From JANLUX01 sp031363705 (GTDB lineage: Bacteria > Bacteroidota > Bacteroidia > AKYH767-A > OLB10), in NCBI GenBank assembly GCA_031363705.1, contig JANLUX010000146.1:1-12471 (forward strand): a stretch of DNA of 12,471 bases. Reading direction: 5' to 3'. A program made the translations under genes and the position numbers. The notes under the pieces were generated by a model. That model ran no database searches. It had not been told where the DNA came from and saw nothing but the letters and a program-made list of their open reading frames with translations. How positions within the stretch are numbered: position 1 is the first letter of the stretch; each line of letters begins with the position of its first letter. Shown here piece after piece: positions 7,869 to 12,471 of this stretch.

Positions 7869-8160
7869 TTATTTGGGATATTTATTAATATCTTGATAAG
7901 TATTAAATACAGCCGAAACGAAAACAGTTTTTGTGTTCTCGTCAATGTAAAATAAAATTATAAATGGAAAGTTCTTTACTGGCAAGGCTCTGTAATCAGA
8001 ATACGTGATCTGAAAAAATGGGTTTATATAAATAGCTGATGTGCTTATCAAATGCTCGCTTAAATTTCTCACCTAAACCTACCTGTTGTTCATCATAATA
8101 ATTAATTGCATCTTGAATATCCCGTAAAGCACGCGGTTCAATAACAACGTTAAACTTCAT
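7869..8160 (-). pseudogene. ParE/RelE-superfamily toxin, frameshifted
   Basis: Reading leftwards from the ATG at 8160, the first frame gives MKFNVVIEPRALRDIQDAI, then NYYDEQQVGLGEKFKRAFDKHISYLYK. It then runs out of register and stops at TGA after FSDHVF. The continuation is in another frame: NPFFQITYSDYRALPVKNFP, then FIILFYIDENTKTVFVSAVFNTYQDINKYPK to the TAA at 7869. Joined, these give a protein of about 96-97 residues, the normal size and layout of a RelE/ParE-type plasmid-stabilisation toxin. The lesion lies near 8023-8025, a three-base A run on the coding strand. Two missing A residues there would restore YLYKNPFFQI, as in relatives; one extra base would also account for the shift. The start overlaps the antitoxin stop (ATGA). 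A sequencing or assembly error is the main alternative; a second possibility is ribosomal frameshifting. Confidence 0.8.
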
Positions 8161-8375
8161 TTCTTTGCTTTAGTTCGCAATTGTTTCTTGGCTTCGCTCC
8201 ATGGAATAAAATCACTTGGTAGGGCTGTTTTCCTTCTTTGATCTAAAATTTTCTTTTGTTTTTCCGTTATTACATCTTTTTCGCTCTCACTTATTTTAAG
8301 GTCAGGAATATGTTTAAACAATTCCATAAAAGAATTGTATAGCTTATCAGGAATGCTTATTGTTATTTGTCTCAT
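8157..8375 (-). CDS. Antitoxin of a ParE/RelE-type module
   Basis: A 72-residue protein whose N-terminus MRQITISIPDKLYNSFMELF is a strand followed by a helix, like other small antitoxins of this phylum. The rest is highly charged and probably extended or helical (SEKDVITEKQKKILDQRRK), ending SEAKKQLRTKAKK. The ILDxR motif before a flexible tail is typical of the 'addiction module component' antitoxins that precede RelE/ParE-like toxins in Bacteroidota, where the tail wraps around the toxin. The family call rests on this pattern and on the toxin reading frame that overlaps its stop codon by four bases (ATGA). The antitoxin is open and intact while the toxin is broken, so it may be a relic or may still regulate or protect in trans. 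Both are inference. Confidence 0.75.
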   Translation of the reverse strand: MRQITISIPDKLYNSFMELFKHIPDLKISESEKDVITEKQKKILDQRRKTALPSDFIPWSEAKKQLRTKAKK

Positions 8376-8422
8376 TTTAACACTTAATATATATTGAAGT
8401 ATTACAAAGTTAATTGAAAATG

Positions 8423-8447
8423 CTCCATATTATTTTCGGTATTGGAG
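8423..8447 (-). terminator. Weak hairpin downstream of glyS
   Basis: CTCCA (8423-8427) and TGGAG (8443-8447) can pair across a 15-base loop, 19 bases beyond the glyS stop in the direction of transcription. On the minus strand the stem is followed by CATTTTC, a poor U tract. It could be a weak terminator separating glyS from the downstream antitoxin gene. The stem is short and the call is tentative. Confidence 0.25.
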
Positions 8448-8465
8448 TTGATTGTCTGAAAAAAA

Positions 8466-10031
8466 TTATATCAATTTCATCAATTGCTTTTTCAAACTCA
8501 CTTTCTCCTCAACAATAACAGGAAGTTGATCAATTGAAATGCGATCTTGTTTCATTGTATCACGATCACGGATGGTAACAGTGTTGTCTTCCAAAGTTTG
8601 ATGATCAATCGTAATGCAATAAGGAGTTCCGATTGCATCCATTCTGCGATAACGTTTTCCGATACTGTCTTTTTCTTCATAGATGCAAATATGATCCATC
8701 ATTAAACTGCTCATAATCTCACGCGCTTTTTCAGGCAATCCATCTTTCTTAACCAACGGAAGAACTGCAACTTTTACAGGAGCTAAATAAGGAGGAATGC
8801 TTAATACAACACGAGAACTTCCGTCTTCGAGCTGTTCTTCGTTATAAGCCTGTGAAAGGATCGCAAGAAACATCCTGTCCAATCCGATAGATGTTTCTAC
8901 TACATAAGGAACATAGCTTTCGTTATCATCAGGATCGAAATACTGTAACTTCTTACCAGAGAATTTTTCGTGACTGCTTAAATCAAAATCCGTGCGGCTA
9001 TGAATTCCTTCCAGTTCTTTAAATCCAAATGGAAATTCAAATTCAATATCACAGGCAGCATTTGCATAATGCGCTAATTTTAAGTGATCATGAAAACGAT
9101 AATGCGCATCCGGAAAACCAAGCGTCATGTGCCAGTTCATTCTTTTCTCTTTCCATTTGTTGTACCATTCCATTTCTGTTCCGGGCTTCACAAAAAATTG
9201 CATCTCCATTTGCTCAAACTCACGCATGCGGAAAATGAATTGCCGTGCTACGATTTCATTACGAAATGCTTTTCCTGTTTGTGCAATGCCAAAAGGAATT
9301 TTCATCCGACCTGTTTTTTGCACATTTAAAAAGTTTACAAAAATTCCCTGTGCTGTTTCTGGTCGCAGGTAAATAATATTTGAATCTTCAGTAACAGAAC
9401 CCATCTGTGTATTAAACATCAAATTAAACTGACGCACATCAGTCCAGTTGCGTGAACCGGACACAGGATCTACAATTTCCAAATCAACAATAATTTGCTT
9501 TACTTCTGCAAGATCATTTTGCTCCAATGCATTTTTAAATCGTGTGTTGATTGCGTCAATCTTCGTTTGGTATTCAACCACACGTGCATTGGTTGTTTTA
9601 AATTGCTCCTCGTTAAATGATTCACCAAAACGTTCACGCGCCTTTGCAACTTCTTTGTCAATCTTCGCTTCAATTTTTGCAACATGCTCTTCAATCAAAA
9701 CATCAGCGCGGTATCTTTTCTTTGAATCTTTATTATCAATCAACGGATCGTTAAAAGCATCCACATGACCGGAAGCTTTCCAGATGGTTGGATGCATAAA
9801 AATTGCAGAGTCAAGTCCCACAATATTTTCGTTGAGCTGCACCATTGATTTCCACCAATAGTCACGGATATTTTTTTTCAATTCAACGCCATTCTGCCCA
9901 TAATCATAAACAGCACTTAATCCATCATAGATTTCAGATGATTGAAAAATAAATCCATATTCCTTTGAATGCGAGATGATGTTTTTAAATAGTTCATCAG
10001 CATTCGGTTTTTTAATTGTACCAGTTGTCAT
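8466..10031 (-). CDS. glyS: Glycyl-tRNA synthetase, single-chain (alpha2) type
   Basis: A 521-residue class IIa synthetase that attaches glycine to tRNA-Gly in the cytoplasm. It is the eukaryote/archaea/Thermus-like homodimeric form, not the alpha-beta tetramer. Domains: catalytic N-terminus with FIFQSSEIYDGLSAVYDYG (27-45); YLRPETAQGIFVNF (221-234); motif 2 FRNEIVARQFIFRMREFEQME (256-276) with R257, E259 and R270; motif 3 ETSIGLDR (379-386); and a C-terminal anticodon-binding domain from about residue 415 (LAPVKVAVLPL...YCITIDHQTLEDNTVTIRDRD). A charged, probably coiled-coil insertion occupies about 114-185 before DPVSGSRNWTDVRQFNLMF. The Cys residues that bind zinc in some relatives are absent here. 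The ATG at 10031 is chosen because the protein begins in register with family members. The symbol glyS (also written glyQS) refers to this form. It is divergent from maeB. Confidence 0.96.
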   Translation of the reverse strand: MTTGTIKKPNADELFKNIISHSKEYGFIFQSSEIYDGLSAVYDYGQNGVELKKNIRDYWWKSMVQLNENIVGLDSAIFMHPTIWKASGHVDAFNDPLIDNKDSKKRYRADVLIEEHVAKIEAKIDKEVAKARERFGESFNEEQFKTTNARVVEYQTKIDAINTRFKNALEQNDLAEVKQIIVDLEIVDPVSGSRNWTDVRQFNLMFNTQMGSVTEDSNIIYLRPETAQGIFVNFLNVQKTGRMKIPFGIAQTGKAFRNEIVARQFIFRMREFEQMEMQFFVKPGTEMEWYNKWKEKRMNWHMTLGFPDAHYRFHDHLKLAHYANAACDIEFEFPFGFKELEGIHSRTDFDLSSHEKFSGKKLQYFDPDDNESYVPYVVETSIGLDRMFLAILSQAYNEEQLEDGSSRVVLSIPPYLAPVKVAVLPLVKKDGLPEKAREIMSSLMMDHICIYEEKDSIGKRYRRMDAIGTPYCITIDHQTLEDNTVTIRDRDTMKQDRISIDQLPVIVEEKVSLKKQLMKLI

Positions 10032-10036
10032 GCGCG

Positions 10037-10044
10037 CGAAAATA
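10037..10044 (-). promoter_or_regulatory. Possible -7 element close to the glyS start
   Basis: On the minus strand TATTTTCG sits five bases before the glyS ATG and differs from TAnnTTTG at one position. If used, it would give a leaderless or nearly leaderless mRNA. No TTTG is found at the expected distance upstream, where the 14-bp tandem repeat lies instead. The better-spaced element pair at 10096-10128 is the stronger promoter candidate. Confidence 0.2.
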
Positions 10045-10046
10045 GC

Positions 10047-10082
10047 TATGAATTTTGAGTTATGAATTTTGAGTTATGAATT
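10047..10082. repeat. 14-bp tandem repeat, about 2.6 copies
   Basis: The unit TATGAATTTTGAGT occurs exactly at 10047-10060 and 10061-10074 and continues as TATGAATT at 10075-10082. It lies 15 bases outside the glyS start. Its right-hand part forms the left arm of a perfect inverted repeat with 10157-10180. Confidence 0.95.
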
Positions 10083-10095
10083 GTTTAAATAACGC

Positions 10096-10128
10096 TTCAA
10101 TTATCCGTAAATTTGTTCTCGAAACAAA
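10096..10128 (-). promoter_or_regulatory. Candidate glyS promoter
   Basis: On the minus strand TTTG (10128-10125) is followed after 21 bases by TAATTGAA (10103-10096). This is close to the Bacteroidota TTTG...TAnnTTTG pattern in spacing and partial in sequence. It lies inside the inverted-repeat spacer and would give a leader of about 60 bases containing the tandem repeat. Confidence 0.4.
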
Positions 10129-10143
10129 GGGGTTTTATTACCT
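10112..10143 (+). promoter_or_regulatory. Candidate maeB promoter
   Basis: TTTG at 10112-10115 is followed after 20 bases by TATTACCT at 10136-10143, a partial match to TAnnTTTG at suitable spacing. The leader would be about 40 bases and include the right arm of the inverted repeat. The -33 elements of this and the opposite promoter form the arms of a dyad, TTTGTT-CTCGA-AACAAA (10112-10128). Confidence 0.3.
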
Positions 10144-10189
10144 CTATTCTTATATTAATTCATAACTCAAAATTCATAACACAACAATA

Positions 10190-12471
10190 ATGAGTGTAAA
10201 CAATAAACAAGAAGCGCTGGATTATCATTCGCAGGGAAGACCGGGAAAAATTGAAGTTATACCAAGCAAACCCACCAGCAGTCAACGTGATTTAAGTCTT
10301 GCATACTCGCCAGGCGTAGCTGCTCCCTGTTTAGAGATTGAACAACATCCTGAAGACGCTTATAAATACACAGCTAAAGGAAATCTCGTGGCAGTTATTT
10401 CTAACGGAACGGCAGTTTTAGGATTGGGAAATATCGGTGCATTGGCATCAAAACCAGTGATGGAAGGAAAAGGTTTGCTCTTTAAAATCTTTGCTGATAT
10501 TGATGTATTCGATATAGAAGTGGATGCAACCAATGTGGATGATTTTGTAAAAACAGTAAAAGCCATTTCTCCCACGTTCGGTGGAATCAATCTGGAAGAC
10601 ATCAAAGCACCTGAGTGTTTTGAAATTGAGCGAAGACTCAAAGAAGAATTAAAAATTCCAATCATGCACGATGACCAGCATGGCACAGCAATTATTTCTG
10701 CGGCTGCTTTGATCAATGCATTGGAGATTGCAAATAAAAAAATAGATGAAGTAAAAATTGTGGTTAACGGAGCAGGCGCTTCAGCAATTTCCTGCACCAC
10801 TTTATATATTTCGCTTGGCGCGAAGCCTGAAAACATTGTGATGCTCGACAGCACAGGTGTGATTCGAAACGATCGTGAACAATTGGATGTAAACAAAATC
10901 CGTTTTGCTACATCACGTGATCTGCACTCACTTGAAGATGCAATGCATGGTGCCGATGTTTTTATCGGATTAAGTAAAGGCAATATTTTGAAAGGGCATC
11001 ACCTGCAAAGCATGACTTCTGATCCAATTGTTTTTGCATTGGCCAATCCAGATCCTGAAATTACTTATGAAGAAGCAATGGCTTCGCGAAACGATTTAAT
11101 TTTTGCAACAGGAAGAAGTGATTATCCTAACCAGGTGAATAATGTTTTGGGATTTCCATTTATATTCAGAGGGGCATTGGATGTTCGTGCTACACAAATT
11201 AACGAAGCGATGAAACTTGCAGCGGTACTTGCTTTGGCTGATCTTGCCAAACAACCGGTTCCTGAGATGGTGAATCTTGCTTACAATAAAAAGAACATCA
11301 CTTTCGGTAAGGAATACATTATTCCAAAACCATTAGACAACCGGTTGATTTATACCGTAGCTCCCGCAGTTGCAAGAGCAGCTATTGAATCAGGTGTTGC
11401 GTTAAAGCCAATTACCGACTGGACAGCTTATGAGGAAGATCTCAAAAAGAGATTAGGGTTAGATAATAAATTAATTCGCGTTATCACTAACAAAGCAAAA
11501 CAAAATCCACAACGTGTTGTGTTTGCTGAAGCGGATAATTACAAAATATTAAAAGCTGCACAAATAGTAAAAGAGGAGGGCATTGCATCACCCATTTTAT
11601 TGGGTAACAAAAGAAAAATTGCAAAGCTTATAAAGGACAATAATCTTGTGATTGATAATATCCAGATTATTGATCCACGTGAAGAACAAGCAACCGTGAA
11701 TGAATTCGGTGAATTGTTTTTTGATAAACGAAAGCGTAAAGGTTTTACATTTTATGAAGCACGAAAAATTATGCAAGAGCGTAATTATTATGGTGCTATG
11801 ATGGTGGAAACGGGACAGGCTGATGCATTGATTTCAGGTCTTACACGTAATTATGCTGACACCATCAAACCTGCATTGAGAATTATTGGTACACAGCATG
11901 GTGTTAGTAAAGTAGCTGGTATGTATATCATGATTACTAAAAACGGGCCGGTGTTTTTTGCTGATACAACAATAAACATTGAACCTTCTGCTGAAGAGCT
12001 GGTGGAAATTGCGATACTCACTGCCAAAGCAGTTCAGCAATTTAATTTTCAGCCACGCATAGCCATGTTGAGCTATTCAAATTTTGGAAGCAGTAATACG
12101 GCAAGTGCAATCAAGGTGCGTAAGGCAACAGAAATATTACAAACAAAATATCCTGCATTAATTATTGATGGAGAAATGCAGGCAAACTTCGCATTTAACA
12201 CTGCATTACTAAAAGACAATTATCCATTCAGTGAATTGATAAATGGCGGAGCAAACACATTGATCTTCCCGAATCTTGACAGCGGAAATATTGCATACAA
12301 ACTTTTACAAAGCATGGGTGCTGCTGAAGCAATCGGTCCTGTGTTACTCGGCTTGAAAAAACCGGTTCACATTTTACAACTCGGAAGCAGTGTACGTGAA
12401 ATTGTGAATATGATTACCATTGCTGTTGTAGATGCACAATCCAGAAAGCTGAATCAGCCTGCAGTGGCTAC
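10190..12471 (+). CDS. maeB: NADP-dependent malic enzyme fused to phosphotransacetylase-like domain, 3' end outside window
   Basis: Converts malate to pyruvate and CO2 with reduction of NADP+, supplying pyruvate and NADPH. The 760 codons visible from the ATG at 10190 run without interruption to the window edge. MaeB proteins are about 755-770 residues, so only a few residues and the stop are missing. Malic enzyme part (1-430): QRDLSLAYSPGVAAPCLEI (32-50, with the conserved Tyr), MEGKGLLFKIFADIDVFDIE (91-110, catalytic Lys), the metal-site GGINLEDIKAPECFEIE (131-147), IMHDDQHGTAI, the dinucleotide-binding VVNGAGASAI (191-200), and the hallmark GRSDYPNQVNNVLGFPFIFRG. From about residue 440 a phosphotransacetylase-like domain begins (RVVFAEADNYKILKAAQIV...LLG, LISGLTRNYADTIKPALRIIG). 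In characterised fusions this domain is regulatory (acetyl-CoA sensing) and not catalytic; that is assumed here. It is divergent from glyS, with an A-rich leader. Confidence 0.96.
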   Translation, partial: MSVNNKQEALDYHSQGRPGKIEVIPSKPTSSQRDLSLAYSPGVAAPCLEIEQHPEDAYKYTAKGNLVAVISNGTAVLGLGNIGALASKPVMEGKGLLFKIFADIDVFDIEVDATNVDDFVKTVKAISPTFGGINLEDIKAPECFEIERRLKEELKIPIMHDDQHGTAIISAAALINALEIANKKIDEVKIVVNGAGASAISCTTLYISLGAKPENIVMLDSTGVIRNDREQLDVNKIRFATSRDLHSLEDAMHGADVFIGLSKGNILKGHHLQSMTSDPIVFALANPDPEITYEEAMASRNDLIFATGRSDYPNQVNNVLGFPFIFRGALDVRATQINEAMKLAAVLALADLAKQPVPEMVNLAYNKKNITFGKEYIIPKPLDNRLIYTVAPAVARAAIESGVALKPITDWTAYEEDLKKRLGLDNKLIRVITNKAKQNPQRVVFAEADNYKILKAAQIVKEEGIASPILLGNKRKIAKLIKDNNLVIDNIQIIDPREEQATVNEFGELFFDKRKRKGFTFYEARKIMQERNYYGAMMVETGQADALISGLTRNYADTIKPALRIIGTQHGVSKVAGMYIMITKNGPVFFADTTINIEPSAEELVEIAILTAKAVQQFNFQPRIAMLSYSNFGSSNTASAIKVRKATEILQTKYPALIIDGEMQANFAFNTALLKDNYPFSELINGGANTLIFPNLDSGNIAYKLLQSMGAAEAIGPVLLGLKKPVHILQLGSSVREIVNMITIAVVDAQSRKLNQPAVA

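Larger units (their letters stand above)
10059..10180. repeat. 24-bp perfect inverted repeat around a 74-bp spacer
   Basis: The left arm 10059-10082 and right arm 10157-10180 are exact reverse complements over 24 bases; the match breaks on both sides. The arms are built from the TATGAATTTTGAGT unit. The 74-bp spacer contains the candidate promoters for the divergent genes glyS and maeB, and the right arm ends 9 bases before the maeB ATG. As RNA, either 5' leader could place one arm near a start codon. The arms may be terminal repeats of a small non-coding element or a dispersed intergenic repeat of this genome. Confidence 0.9.

Noticed and set aside
8010..8030. Programmed frameshifting in the toxin at the T6 run or the CCC-A site
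   Set aside because: A +1 slip at the T run would give KPIFQI, losing the family's NPFF pattern, and no stimulatory structure is evident. A simple indel near the A run explains the data better, though it is not excluded.
7869..8072. A 67-codon minus-strand frame read as a free-standing small protein
   Set aside because: Its first residues (MRNLSEHLISTSAIY) are an out-of-frame reading of the toxin's coding region. Only the part from NPFFQI onward looks like protein, as the C-terminal half of the frameshifted toxin.
9029..9768. Several plus-strand open frames of 69-106 codons within glyS
   Set aside because: All lie opposite conserved GlyRS motifs, overlap each other in different frames and have no credible start context.
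10360..10983. Long minus-strand open frame of about 207 codons
   Set aside because: It is antisense to the malic enzyme domain of maeB, whose plus-strand frame carries all family motifs. The antisense translation shows no recognisable domain and is serine/isoleucine-rich, as expected for a shadow.
1..12471. CRISPR arrays, tRNA or rRNA genes, transposases, integrases, phage genes
   Set aside because: Intergenic regions are at most 158 bp, and none shows spaced direct repeats of CRISPR type, a cloverleaf or rRNA-like sequence. No reading frame carries transposase or integrase motifs.

Overview
The window is AT-rich, gene-dense chromosomal DNA from a member of the Bacteroidota, probably a Chitinophagales/Sphingobacteriia-type organism. 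This rests on gene content and sequence style only: starts preceded by A-rich leaders instead of Shine-Dalgarno sequences, TTTG / TAnnTTTG-like promoter elements, a eukaryote-like single-chain glycyl-tRNA synthetase with NWTDVRQFNLMF-type signatures, a malic enzyme fused to a phosphotransacetylase-like domain, and two addiction modules of kinds common in this phylum. No rRNA, tRNA, CRISPR array, transposase or prophage gene was seen. No gene-free stretch exceeds 160 bp.

Plus strand, 1-6232. The window opens inside valS (valyl-tRNA synthetase, N-terminus cut off). A UPF0175 antitoxin and DUF3368/PIN-type toxin pair follows (2207-2933). It runs almost directly into a class III PLP-dependent aminotransferase (2943-4127). 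A 114-bp intergenic region with repeated TTAACA-type motifs precedes a two-component operon: an OmpR-family response regulator and its membrane sensor kinase, overlapping by one base (4242-6232).

Minus strand, 6239-10031. Reading leftwards from the right, these are a glycyl-tRNA synthetase, an addiction module whose antitoxin is intact but whose ParE/RelE-like toxin is frameshifted, an MFS transporter, and a small CoA-binding-domain protein three bases behind the transporter. The kinase and the CoA-binding gene converge with six bases between their stop codons.

Plus strand, 10190-12471. The window ends in a maeB-type NADP-malic enzyme/phosphotransacetylase fusion whose 760 visible codons are nearly full length; the stop lies beyond the window. 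It diverges from glyS across a 158-bp region containing a 14-bp tandem repeat, a 24-bp perfect inverted repeat and what look like back-to-back promoters.

Most of the content is housekeeping (two tRNA synthetases, central carbon metabolism, an aminotransferase) with two small mobile-type toxin-antitoxin loci between these genes. I did not find a convincing new multi-gene system. The items most worth a second look are the broken toxin beside an intact antitoxin, the inverted repeat around the glyS/maeB promoters, and the phased direct repeats in front of the two-component operon.
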